64,000 bases of DNA, from NCBI GenBank assembly GCA_028688015.1, contig JAQTZB010000004.1, positions 62,001 to 126,000 of the forward strand, read 5' to 3'. The translations under genes were made by a program, and so were the position numbers. Below, in pieces: positions 47,583 through 56,018 of the stretch. Position 1 is the first letter of the stretch; every line of letters starts with the position of its first letter. This DNA comes from Elusimicrobiales bacterium. Lineage in GTDB: Bacteria; Elusimicrobiota; Elusimicrobia; Elusimicrobiales; UBA9959. Below the pieces are notes generated by a model. That model was given only the letters and a program-made list of their open reading frames with translations. It ran no database searches and was not told where the DNA came from.

Positions 47583-48694
47583 GCGGCCCCCTTTCCAGCC
47601 GCCGCGGCGTAGACCGCGGCGTATTTGCGCGTCATGGCTTCGGCGGTAAAATCCGCCCGCACCAGGCCCCTGGCGGCGGCCGCCATCCTCGCGGCGGCGG
47701 CGGGCTCGTCGAGCTGCGCGGCTATCGCGGCGGCCAGGCGCGCTGGATCTTCCGGCGGCACGGCCAGCCCGGTAACTCCGTTTTGCAGGACGTCGGCATG
47801 CCCGGGGATGGCCGTAGCCGCGCATGGCCTGCCGGCCAGCATAGCTTCGCAAAGCGCCAGGCTGAGCCCCTCCCAGCGCGAGCCGGAGGCGTAAACGTCG
47901 CAGGCTTCCAGCAGCCGCGGGATATCCGCGCGGCGGCCGAGAAAGACTACCCGGCCGGCCACGCCCAGGCGGCCAGCCAGCGCCTTCAGGGCCTCCAGGT
48001 CTTCGCCGTCCCCGGCCAGAGCCAGCCGCAGCGCCCTTCCCCGCCCGACAAGCAGCGCCAGGGCTTCTATCAAAGTGTCCTGTCCTTTCTGCCGGGCCAG
48101 CCGGCCGGCGCAGAAGATAATTTTTTCTCCGGGACCGGCGCCAAGTTCGGCGCGCAGTCCGGCGCTATCGCCGGCCGGGGCGGCGGGCTCTATCCCGTTC
48201 TGTATGACCGAAACGCGCCTGAGCAGGCAGCCGGCCGGGGCCGCCTCCTCCATAATCCCCCGGGAGCAGAAGATCACGGCGCGGCAGAGGCAGAAGGTGG
48301 CCCGGTTGAGGAGCCGCCAGTAGACCGGCTCGCTGGAAATAGGGTTCTCCACGGAATGGACCACGCGCAGCCAGGGGACAAGAACACCCAGCAGGCGCAC
48401 GGGCACGGAAAGTTCCGGCATGCTGGTTTTCACGAGGTCCGGCCTGCGCGCGAACAGCTCCCGCAGCAGCCGGGCCCAGGCCGCAAAGTCCAGGAAACGG
48501 CGCGCCCTCAGGAAGACAACTTCGGCGCCGCAGGCCCTGAAGTCGGGCGCCAGCGTTTCGTCGCCCCAGAAGGAGCAGACGGTAAGGAGGAAGACTTCCT
48601 TGTCCAGGTGGCGGGCCAGGCTGAGAATGACCCGCTGCGCCCCGAATGGGGCCAGGTCGTGCAGGAAAAAGAAAACGTGTATTTTGCGCTGCAT
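47579..48694 (-). CDS. GT4-family glycosyltransferase
   Basis: 371 residues. Motifs: HVFFFLHDLAPFGAQRVILS (acceptor side), VIQNGIEPAAPAGDS, FCAGRLARQKGQDTLIEALA, and SRWEGLSLALCEAMLAGRPC with the paired glutamates. GT-B fold, retaining transferases. ATG 48694 is the family-like start; the frame remains open 423 nt upstream but that part reads antisense to the GT-C gene. It opens the left minus-strand run and is divergent from the GT-C gene at 48797. An ATATTAT-AG-ATAATAT inverted repeat (48729-48744) with promoter-like character lies between them. Confidence 0.9.
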   Translation of the reverse strand: MQRKIHVFFFLHDLAPFGAQRVILSLARHLDKEVFLLTVCSFWGDETLAPDFRACGAEVVFLRARRFLDFAAWARLLRELFARRPDLVKTSMPELSVPVRLLGVLVPWLRVVHSVENPISSEPVYWRLLNRATFCLCRAVIFCSRGIMEEAAPAGCLLRRVSVIQNGIEPAAPAGDSAGLRAELGAGPGEKIIFCAGRLARQKGQDTLIEALALLVGRGRALRLALAGDGEDLEALKALAGRLGVAGRVVFLGRRADIPRLLEACDVYASGSRWEGLSLALCEAMLAGRPCAATAIPGHADVLQNGVTGLAVPPEDPARLAAAIAAQLDEPAAAARMAAAARGLVRADFTAEAMTRKYAAVYAAAAGKGAA

Positions 48695-48728
48695 TTGCGG
48701 CCGGCCGCGGGCGCCCGGGACGGCAACG

Positions 48729-48744
48729 ATATTATAGATAATAT
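48729..48744. promoter_or_regulatory. AT-rich inverted repeat between divergent glycan genes
   Basis: ATATTAT, spacer AG, ATAATAT in an otherwise very GC-rich 102-bp gap. On the minus strand it includes TATAAT about 37 nt before ATG 48694. It is a likely promoter and possibly an operator controlling both transcripts. Confidence 0.5.
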
Positions 48745-48796
48745 AGCCGGCCCCGGGCTCGGCGGCGCGGGGCCTATTTGCTACAATCCGTATCTG

Positions 48797-50344
48797 ATGA
48801 CAAGCGGACCCGATCTGCCTGCCGGCGGGCAGGACCTCCGGAGAACCTGGCCCTGGCTGCCCGCGGCTGCCGTTCTCGGCTTCCTGGCCCTGCTGGCCGG
48901 CTTCTACCTGCGCCGGATAAGCGCCGCGCCCCCGCTCATCTACGACGAGGTCTACTATTTCGCCCTGGCCAAGTACCTGCTGGCCGGCTACGGCTACGCC
49001 GACGCCTGCTTCCCCGGCGTGCCCGCCCACCTGCATTACCCGCCGCTGACCTCGCTGTGCACCGCGGCAGCCATTAAACTCTTCGGCGAGAACTTTTTTC
49101 TGCTCCGCGCCCTGCACCTGCTGGCCGGCTTCGCCGCGCTGCTGCCCGCGTACCTGCTGGTCAAAAGAACGGACGGGCGCGGCAAAGCGCTGGCCGTGGT
49201 GCTGCTGACCGCGGCCTCGGCCGGCGTGCTGCCGGCGCTGGCCGTCATCCGCTCCGACCTGCCTTTCCTGCTATTCTCTTATACTTTCCTGCTGTTCGCC
49301 GAGAAACTCCGCAGCGGGGAGGACCGCTCGCCCGCCGGCTACGCCGCGGCCGGGCTTTTCCTGGCGCTGTGCTGCCTGTCGCGGCAGGTGGGCGTGGTCA
49401 TGCTGCTCGTCCTCCCCGCCGCCCTGCTGGCCGGGGCCGGGGGCGCCGCCCGCAAAAAGCTCCTGCTGTTCTCCGCCGTAGGTCTGCTCGCTTACACCGC
49501 TTACTTCTTTGTTTCCGGGGCCGGCTCGAATTATCTGCGCGTGGTATCGGCCGCGGAGGAAAGCTGGCAATTCTCACCGGCCGCTTACCCGTTCATACTG
49601 CTCAAGAACGCCTACGCTATGCTCTTCTACGGTTTCCCCCCGTCGCTGAGCGGCCTGCGCTTCGAAAGCAGGAACTATTTCGCGCTCGCGCTGTCGCTGC
49701 TAACGCTTGGCGGCTTCCTCCTCCGCTTGCGCCGCGGGCCGAAGGCGCCGGAACTGTACTTCGCGGTCTACGGCCTGCTGCTCCTCCTTACCCCTTCCAC
49801 AGAGGCGGTCGCGGTGCGCACCCTGGTCGCGCTGGCCCCGGTTTCCTTCCTTTTCCTGCTGACAAGCCTGGAGGCCGCGCCCTTCCTGCGGGAACGGACG
49901 GCGCCTCTTACCGGCGCCCTGCTGGCGGGATTGCTGGCCGTGCAGGCCTTGGCGCCGGAGTCCCGGCCGGTGCGCGAAGCCGCACGCCTGGCCGCGGGGA
50001 CCGGGGAACTAGTAGCGTGGGCGGCGGCCAATACAAAGCCCGGCGCCGTTTTCCTCAGCAACAACCCTCACGCGCTGCATCTCTACGCCGGCAGGCAAAG
50101 CGCCCGGAGCAGCCATTATTTCCCGGTGCCAGCGCTGCGGCGGCCGGATACCGCACTTGCCTGGCTGGATGACAACAATGTAGATTATATCGTCCCGGAC
50201 AATTTCTGGGAGAGAAGCGCGAAAGAAATTTCCCCCGCGCTGGCCGCCTGCCCGGCCTGCTTCGAGAAACGCTTCGCGGGCGGCGTCTTCACGGCCTACG
50301 CGATAAACAAGCCGGCGCTGCGCGCCAGGCTGGGGGCCAGGTAG
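48797..50344 (+). CDS. GT-C-fold (GT39/PMT-like) membrane glycosyltransferase
   Basis: 515 residues with about ten membrane helices. After the first helix comes LIYDEVYYFALAKYLLAGYG, where the Asp-Glu pair is the expected catalytic/metal motif of PMT/ArnT-type enzymes. A short C-terminal soluble domain ends YIVPDNFWERSAKEI. These enzymes use polyprenyl-phosphate sugars on the outer side of the membrane. TACAAT lies at -15 to -10 from ATG 48797, so the transcript may be nearly leaderless. It begins the central plus-strand block; the GT2 gene follows 8 bp later. Confidence 0.8.
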   Translation: MTSGPDLPAGGQDLRRTWPWLPAAAVLGFLALLAGFYLRRISAAPPLIYDEVYYFALAKYLLAGYGYADACFPGVPAHLHYPPLTSLCTAAAIKLFGENFFLLRALHLLAGFAALLPAYLLVKRTDGRGKALAVVLLTAASAGVLPALAVIRSDLPFLLFSYTFLLFAEKLRSGEDRSPAGYAAAGLFLALCCLSRQVGVVMLLVLPAALLAGAGGAARKKLLLFSAVGLLAYTAYFFVSGAGSNYLRVVSAAEESWQFSPAAYPFILLKNAYAMLFYGFPPSLSGLRFESRNYFALALSLLTLGGFLLRLRRGPKAPELYFAVYGLLLLLTPSTEAVAVRTLVALAPVSFLFLLTSLEAAPFLRERTAPLTGALLAGLLAVQALAPESRPVREAARLAAGTGELVAWAAANTKPGAVFLSNNPHALHLYAGRQSARSSHYFPVPALRRPDTALAWLDDNNVDYIVPDNFWERSAKEISPALAACPACFEKRFAGGVFTAYAINKPALRARLGAR

Positions 50345-50352
50345 CGGCACCA

Positions 50353-51309
50353 ATGGAAAAACCCGAAGTCTCGGTCATCATCATAAGCTACAACACCGCG
50401 GACCTCCTGCGCCGGTGCCTCCGCTCCCTGCCGGCGGGGCTGCCGGGAACGCCCTACGAGGTGTGGGTCGTGGACAACGCCTCGGCCGACGGCAGCGCCG
50501 AAATGGTGCACGCGGAATTCCCCGCAGCCCGCCTGATCCTGAATACGGAGAACCTCGGTTTCGCCAAGGCCAACAACCAGGCGCTGCGGCTGATGACCGG
50601 CGCGTATGCGCTCCTCCTCAACAGCGACGCCATGCTGGAGCCGGGCGCGGGACGCGCGCTTTTGGACTTCATGAAAGCGCGCCCGGCGGCCGGCATGGCC
50701 GGGCCGCTGCTGCTCGACGGGGAAGGCCGCGCGCGGCCCTCCACCTACCCGCTCCCCGGCTTCTGGAACGAGCTGGTGAAAGCGACGAAGTTCTACGCCC
50801 TGCTGCCCGCCGGCGCGGCCGGGCGGCTGCTGCTCGGCTCGTTCTTCGACCACAAGAGCGCCGCCAGGGTGGGCCGCCTGACCGGCGCCTGCGTGCTGGT
50901 GCCGAAAGCAGTAATAGACAAGGTCGGGCTCCTGTGCGAGGATTTCTTTTTCTACGGCGAAGTGCACGACTGGTGCTGGACGATGATAGAGCGGGGGCTG
51001 GAGATCTGGTTCTACCCCGGGGCCGCGGCCGTGCACCTCGGGGGACAAAGTTCCAAAAAGAAGTGGGACAGCGTACGGGCCCTGCTGGTAACGCTGGACG
51101 CCCACGACCGGATGCTCGGCCGCCACAAACAGCGCTGGCTGATAGGCCTGATGTACGCCGCGGCCCTCGCCGGCAACGCGGCAGCGCTGGCCTACCGCGC
51201 CGCCTTCCGGCCGCGGCGGGACGAAACCGAGACGGCGCGCCTGCGCGCCGAGACGCGCTGGTATCTCTCTAAACTCTTCCGGGCGCCGCTGCCGGCGGGC
51301 CGGGACTAA
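50353..51309 (+). CDS. GT2-family glycosyltransferase (rhamnosyltransferase-like)
   Basis: 318 residues, GT-A fold. Motifs: VSVIIISYNTADLLRRCLRS, YEVWVVDNASADGSAEMV, ILNTENLGFAKANNQAL, ALLLNSDAML (DXD equivalent), GRLTGACVLVPKAVID and EDFFFYGEVHDWCWTMIERG. These match the WbbL-like rhamnosyltransferase group in which NxxNxGFAxANN is typical. A hydrophobic patch near residue 265 (LIGLMYAAALAGNAAALAYR) may contact the membrane. It is co-transcribed with the genes on either side (gaps of 8 and 9 bp). Confidence 0.92.
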   Translation: MEKPEVSVIIISYNTADLLRRCLRSLPAGLPGTPYEVWVVDNASADGSAEMVHAEFPAARLILNTENLGFAKANNQALRLMTGAYALLLNSDAMLEPGAGRALLDFMKARPAAGMAGPLLLDGEGRARPSTYPLPGFWNELVKATKFYALLPAGAAGRLLLGSFFDHKSAARVGRLTGACVLVPKAVIDKVGLLCEDFFFYGEVHDWCWTMIERGLEIWFYPGAAAVHLGGQSSKKKWDSVRALLVTLDAHDRMLGRHKQRWLIGLMYAAALAGNAAALAYRAAFRPRRDETETARLRAETRWYLSKLFRAPLPAGRD

Positions 51310-51318
51310 GGATCGCAC

Positions 51319-52044
51319 ATGGATGCTCTCTGGAACAAACTCCTGGCCGCCTACCCGCCCCAGAAACGGGACTGGGACAGCACCTACCCGTGGATCTATT
51401 ATGTCGCGAGGCCGCTCTCTTTCCCCCTGAGCTGGCTCCTGCTGAAGGCGAGCGCCACGGCCAACCACGTTACCGTCTTTACCGCCGCGCTGGGCTTCGC
51501 GTCGGTGCCGCTGCTGGCCGCCGGCACGGCCGGGTACATGGCGCTGGGCGGGCTCTGCCTGGTGCTCTATACGGTCTTCGACTGCGTGGACGGTAACATG
51601 GCCAGGGCCTGCCCGGAAACCGGCTCTCCCGCCGGCCAGTTCTGGGGCGAACTGGTGGGCAACTTCTACCTGGTCTGCTACATCCCGCTGGGCTTTTCGC
51701 TGGGCGGCTATTGGCCGGCGCTGGGCGCGCTGGTCACGGTCTGCAAGCTGCTGGTGGTCAATATCCGCAACAATTTCTGGCAGACCCTGGGCGGGCTGTG
51801 GGAGGGCTCGAAAAAGTCTTCCGGCTTCGTCCCGCACACCGGCAGGTGGTATTACAAGGTCTACAACAACCTGACCGACCCGCAGGCCCATATCTTCCTG
51901 CTGCCCCCGCTGATAATCGCGGGGCGGGCGCGGGAATTCCTGGGCGCCAGCCTGGCTGTAGCCGCGGCCGACCTCGCTTTCATCCTTGTCTTTTACCTGC
52001 TGCGGGCGCGGCGCGTCGGCTCGCGCATGGGCCAGACGCTTTGA
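51319..52044 (+). CDS. CDP-alcohol phosphotransferase-like membrane protein lacking two catalytic aspartates
   Basis: 241 residues with about six hydrophobic segments. The first half of the family motif is exact: D88-C-V-D91-G92-N-M-A95-R96. The second half should read GxxxDxxxD, but here it is G106-QFW-G110-ELV-G114, glycine at both aspartate positions with correct spacing. These aspartates bind metal and act as base in the family, so classical phosphatidyltransfer is doubtful. It may bind a CDP-alcohol without turnover or have a different chemistry. It sits between two GT2 genes, which suggests a role in glycan-lipid assembly. Confidence 0.75.
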   Translation: MDALWNKLLAAYPPQKRDWDSTYPWIYYVARPLSFPLSWLLLKASATANHVTVFTAALGFASVPLLAAGTAGYMALGGLCLVLYTVFDCVDGNMARACPETGSPAGQFWGELVGNFYLVCYIPLGFSLGGYWPALGALVTVCKLLVVNIRNNFWQTLGGLWEGSKKSSGFVPHTGRWYYKVYNNLTDPQAHIFLLPPLIIAGRAREFLGASLAVAAADLAFILVFYLLRARRVGSRMGQTL

Positions 52045-52058
52045 CCCCGCCGAAGACC

Positions 52059-52940
52059 ATGAAGATCTCAGTGATAATACCGACGAGAGACCGCCAGGAA
52101 GTGCTGGCGGAGTGCCTGCGCGGCTACGCGGCGCAGGACTACGGCGGGGAATTTGAACTGCTGGTGGTGGACGACGGGTCCGCGGCCGGCGCGCAGGCGG
52201 AGAAAGCCCCGGCGGGGCTGCCGGTAAAATACCTGCGGCAGCCGGCCAGGGGCCCGGCGGCCGCGCGCAACCTTGGGATCCGCGAGGCCACCGGCGACCT
52301 GCTGCTGTTCACGGGCGACGACATGCTGCCGGAAAAGGGCCTGCTGGCCGCGCACGCGGCGTTTCACGCGGCCCGGCCAGGCAGCGAAACCGCCATGCTG
52401 GGGCGCGCCGCCTGGGACCCGCGCGTGCGGCCCTCGCCGTTCGCGCGCTGGCTCGAGGCCGGGGGCCCGCAGTTCGGCTTCGGTAAATTCTCTCCGGGCC
52501 AGCGCGTGTCTGCCTTCTGGACCGCCAACCTCTCGGTCAAGAAAAGTTTCCTGCTGTCCCACGGGGTCTTCGACGAGGATTTTGCCCACGCCGCCGGAGA
52601 GGACGTGGAGCTGGGCACGAGGCTGCAGGCCGCCGGCCTGGAGATAATCTACAATCCGGAGGCGTCGGTGCGGCACTTCCACCGCGTGACCTTTGCCGCA
52701 TACTGCCGCCGCCAGGAGCTGGCTGGGCGGGCGCACGCCCTGTTCCTGAGCAAGCACCCGGAGCAGGCGGGCCCGGCTGCCGCGGCGGCGCCGCCCTGGA
52801 AGGCCCTCATGGCCTCGGCTTCGCCCGCGCTCAGGTACCTCATAGACCTGTCCGACCGCGCGGGAATAGAGCTGGACCCCAGGTGGTACGACCTGGTCCT
52901 CTCCTATTATTTCCGGCGCGGGCTGCTAGCCGGCGCCTGA
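52059..52940 (+). CDS. GT2-family glycosyltransferase
   Basis: 293 residues, GT-A fold. Motifs: ISVIIPTRDRQEVLAECLRG, FELLVVDDGSAAG, GPAAARNLGIREATGDLLLF, TGDDML (DXD equivalent), WTANLSVKKSFLLSHG and EDVELGTRLQAAG. ATG 52059 follows the preceding stop by 14 bp; the longer frame from 51711 only overlaps the CDP-alcohol-type gene. Its stop meets the end of the minus-strand double methyltransferase gene one base apart (52940/52942), with no room for a terminator. Confidence 0.92.
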   Translation: MKISVIIPTRDRQEVLAECLRGYAAQDYGGEFELLVVDDGSAAGAQAEKAPAGLPVKYLRQPARGPAAARNLGIREATGDLLLFTGDDMLPEKGLLAAHAAFHAARPGSETAMLGRAAWDPRVRPSPFARWLEAGGPQFGFGKFSPGQRVSAFWTANLSVKKSFLLSHGVFDEDFAHAAGEDVELGTRLQAAGLEIIYNPEASVRHFHRVTFAAYCRRQELAGRAHALFLSKHPEQAGPAAAAAPPWKALMASASPALRYLIDLSDRAGIELDPRWYDLVLSYYFRRGLLAGA

Positions 52941-52941
52941 A

Positions 52942-54441
52942 TTATTTTTCTATTAGCCAGAAGTTGTGCAGGCTCAGCCGGTGGAACCTCTCCAGCGGTT
53001 TCTGGAACCGCATGAAAAGTTCTTTCACGCTGTACGCGTACGGCATCCTGCGGTGGGCGATCCAGGGAAAGATACCTTCCAGCAGGTCGTTCCTGCCGCC
53101 TATAACCGAAAATTTTTTAAACCCGGCGCCGCCGAAAACCCGGCGCACGCGACCCGGGGTCATGAACTGCTCCAGCGCCTGCGGGGCCCAGCGGTCGAAC
53201 GGCGCCCACGAATCCTTCCCGTAGAATCCTGCCGCCTCCTCGAACCACTTAACCATCCCGGCGACGTTGCTGTAATTGGGTACGGACAGGAATACAGCAC
53301 CCCCGGCCCTCAGCACCCGCCTGAATTCAGCGGCCGCTCTCGCCTGGTCGGGCACGTGTTCGAAGCTGTCTATGCAGAACACATAGTCGAAAGAGGCATC
53401 TTCGAAAGGCAGCGCCTGGCTGTCCGCCAGCACGATATTGGGCGTCACCTTGCGCGACAGCGCCACCGAAGTTTCGGAGATGTCCGCGCCGGTGTAGTCC
53501 ACGCCCCTGGCCTTGCAGTAGCGGGCGAACCACCCCGAGCCGCACCCTGCGTCCAGGACCTTCTTCCCCGCTAGGCCGACGCCGAGGTCGGCCAGGGTCT
53601 CCGTCAGGTACGGGTGGCCATAATCCGGCGAGCTGCCGATCCCGCCGAAAGGGGAGCTTATCATGCCGGGGTTCCTGTCGTAATAGCCGGCTATCCCGGC
53701 GGCGGCGCCGCGGTCCAGGATGAAGATCTTCCTGACTACGCTCCCGAAATTGGTGAACCGGGGCAGCAGCCGCAGCGGCAGGAAGAGGGCGCGCAGCAGG
53801 CTAGAGCCGGCGGAGGCGGCGCCGCGGTCCCAGACGTCGGGGGCCAGGGCGGCGGTAAGGCGGCCGAGCGCTCCGGCCAGAAAGGAGGAATCGAGGACCA
53901 TGGCCGCGAAATGCAGCAGGTTGTTCTCGTTGGGCACGGTCTTGAAAGGGATCCCGCGCGCGGCGAGTAAAGCCGCTATCTCGCGCTCCTCCGGCAGACC
54001 CTTGCGCCGGTGTTCCTCGAGCCAGCCGGGGATTTCCTTGCCGCCGCGCTTGTAGTAGTTAAAAAGTCTTTCTTCCCAGGGTCCGTAGCTCTCCTTGACC
54101 GGGAAGGAAAGGAACACTTTGCCGCTGCAGACCCGCCAGAGCTCCAGCACCGCCTTCTGCCTGTCCCCGGCGTCCACGTGCTCCAGCGCGTCGCTGCAGA
54201 CGACCACCGGAAAAGCCCCGTCCGGGAAAGGCAGGGCCAGGACCGAGCCGTCTATCGGCGTGAAGTCGGCGGTTTCGGCGGCGGGGCAGGCGCCGAAGCA
54301 GGGATCCACTCCGGTGATCTTCAGCCCCGGCAGATAAGCTCTCAACCCGGCCGCCCCTCCCCCCACTTCCAGCAGGCGGGCCGGCGCCTCGCGCTTCACC
54401 AGCAGCGACAAGGGCAGGTAGCGCAGGAACTGGTTCAGCAT
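52942..54441 (-). CDS. Tandem two-domain SAM methyltransferase
   Basis: 499 residues containing two complete methyltransferase domains. Domain 1 (about 20-150): RLLEVGGGAAGLRAYLPGLK, ITGVDPC, FPVVVCSDALEHVDAGDRQ. Domain 2 (about 270-430): KVLDAGCGSGWFARYCKARG, VDYTGADISE, FDYVFCIDSFEHVPDQARAA. Both keep glycine-rich motif I, so both may bind SAM. It could methylate two positions of a sugar chain or cap the chain, as chain-terminating methyltransferases do in some O-antigen systems. ATG 54441 overlaps the flippase stop by 7 bp. Confidence 0.82.
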   Translation of the reverse strand: MLNQFLRYLPLSLLVKREAPARLLEVGGGAAGLRAYLPGLKITGVDPCFGACPAAETADFTPIDGSVLALPFPDGAFPVVVCSDALEHVDAGDRQKAVLELWRVCSGKVFLSFPVKESYGPWEERLFNYYKRGGKEIPGWLEEHRRKGLPEEREIAALLAARGIPFKTVPNENNLLHFAAMVLDSSFLAGALGRLTAALAPDVWDRGAASAGSSLLRALFLPLRLLPRFTNFGSVVRKIFILDRGAAAGIAGYYDRNPGMISSPFGGIGSSPDYGHPYLTETLADLGVGLAGKKVLDAGCGSGWFARYCKARGVDYTGADISETSVALSRKVTPNIVLADSQALPFEDASFDYVFCIDSFEHVPDQARAAAEFRRVLRAGGAVFLSVPNYSNVAGMVKWFEEAAGFYGKDSWAPFDRWAPQALEQFMTPGRVRRVFGGAGFKKFSVIGGRNDLLEGIFPWIAHRRMPYAYSVKELFMRFQKPLERFHRLSLHNFWLIEK

Positions 54442-56009
54442 TTCCCGCCCCCCAGGCACGCGGCCAGCGGCGCCAGGACGCGCCCGGCCAGGCCGCGGTC
54501 ATAGGCGTCCAGGCAGCCGGCGCGCAGCACCACGGCGGAGTAGGCCGCGGCGAAAACGGCACCCTCGGCCGCCAGCAGCGTCAACGCACCCGGCCGACCA
54601 AGTTGCGGCCAGCGCAGCGAGACCCAGTAATTCAGGCCCAGAAAAACGGAGGCGGGCACGGCGGCGGCCAGCAGCGGCGGCAGCAGCAGGCGCCTGGCCG
54701 CCTCGGCAGTGGATACGCCAAGCAGCGCATGCAGTCTGCCGAAGAAATACAGCGGGCCCAGCACCAGGGAAACCGCCGCGGCCAGCGCGGCTCCGGCGAA
54801 ACCCAGCCACTGGATGAGCGCGGCGCTGAGCAGCAAATTGGAAACGCCGCTGATGATGGCGGCGCGCATCTGGAATTCCGGCCTGCCCTTCGCCGCTCCT
54901 ACGGAAGTGCCGGCCCCGGCGAGCAGGTTCACCAGGTAGCCGCCGCCGAGTATCTGCACCACCAGCGCCGCGCCCTCGTAGCCGGGTCCCATCCAGGCCT
55001 GCATCAGCGGGCGCGCCGCGCTTATAGCGAAGAAGACCAGCGGCACTCCGGTAAGGGCGAGGTATTTGGAGCCGCGCAGGTAAAGCTCGGAAAGCTTCTC
55101 CTGTTCGCTCCGCGCGTCCAAGTCCGCCGCCGCCGGCAGCAGCGCGGACACCAGCAGCAGCGGCAGCTGCCGCACGCTCATGGCTATGGTGGAGCCCAGC
55201 TGGTAGAGGCCCACGGCGCCCACGTTCAGAAAATAGGCGATCAGGAGGCGGTCGGCCTGGAACACCAACAGGTCGGCGATCCGGGAGAACTGCAGCTTGA
55301 AGCCGAAGCCGAACAGCGTCCGGAACATTTCAAGGCTGGCCAGCCGCGGGGACACCCTGAGGCCGGGCAGCAGGCGGTACGCGGCCGCGGCGTTCAGGGC
55401 GCCGGTCACCAGCGCTACCGCGGCGCTGACCAGGATCAGGCCGCGCAGGCCGTGGCCGTTCTCGAGGGAGTAGATAGTTCCGGCTATCAGCGGCAGCGAA
55501 GCCGCCGCGGTAATCGCGTTCGTGATGTCCATGCGCTGCAGGCCGGTCTGTACCGCCTGGAAAGCGCCCGCCGCCCCGGACAGGAAGAAGATCACGACGC
55601 CGGCCCGCAGCACGAACACGGCCTCGGCCCGGGCGCCCGGCGGGAGCCCGAAAAAAGCCGTCAGCGGCTCCATGACCGGGAAGGCCAGCGGGACCAGCAC
55701 TGCCGCCAGCAGCAGGTAGAACGTCGCACCGGTGCTGACCAGGCGGCTGATGCTTCCCAGGTCCTTCCTGGCGTGATAGCCGGAGATGTAGCGGACGAAG
55801 GAGGCGCCCACGCCGAAATCAAGCAGCGCGAAATAGCCGGTGAGCACGCCGGCGAAAGCCCAGACGCCGTAAAGCTCCAGCCCCACCCGCGAAATGATAT
55901 ACGGAGTCAGCAGCAGGCCGACGGCGATGGCCCAGAAGCGCCCCGCGGCGTTGAACAGAGTGTTCTTAATTATTTTTCCCGAAAGGCTTTCTTCCATCGT
56001 TAAGGCCAA
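54435..56009 (-). CDS. Wzx-type polysaccharide flippase (MOP superfamily)
   Basis: 524 residues with about fourteen membrane helices. The N-terminus IIKNTLFNAAGRFWAIAVGL, then YIISRVGLELYGVWAFAGVL, is the classical opening of PST/Wzx oligosaccharide-lipid flippases. It turns lipid-linked glycan units to the periplasmic face. The start is set at TTG 56009 because AGAGG lies 5 nt upstream; the next in-frame ATG (55997) is much farther from it. It follows the ligase/polymerase gene by 9 bp and overlaps the double methyltransferase. Confidence 0.9.
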   Translation of the reverse strand: MALTMEESLSGKIIKNTLFNAAGRFWAIAVGLLLTPYIISRVGLELYGVWAFAGVLTGYFALLDFGVGASFVRYISGYHARKDLGSISRLVSTGATFYLLLAAVLVPLAFPVMEPLTAFFGLPPGARAEAVFVLRAGVVIFFLSGAAGAFQAVQTGLQRMDITNAITAAASLPLIAGTIYSLENGHGLRGLILVSAAVALVTGALNAAAAYRLLPGLRVSPRLASLEMFRTLFGFGFKLQFSRIADLLVFQADRLLIAYFLNVGAVGLYQLGSTIAMSVRQLPLLLVSALLPAAADLDARSEQEKLSELYLRGSKYLALTGVPLVFFAISAARPLMQAWMGPGYEGAALVVQILGGGYLVNLLAGAGTSVGAAKGRPEFQMRAAIISGVSNLLLSAALIQWLGFAGAALAAAVSLVLGPLYFFGRLHALLGVSTAEAARRLLLPPLLAAAVPASVFLGLNYWVSLRWPQLGRPGALTLLAAEGAVFAAAYSAVVLRAGCLDAYDRGLAGRVLAPLAACLGGGKC

Positions 56010-56018
56010 AGCCGCCTC

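Noticed and set aside
47583-47852. N-terminal extension of the GT4 gene (start at 47852)
   Set aside because: The extra 90 residues are Arg/Gly-rich antisense-like sequence over the neighbouring GT4 gene. The family start and ATGA overlap support 47582.
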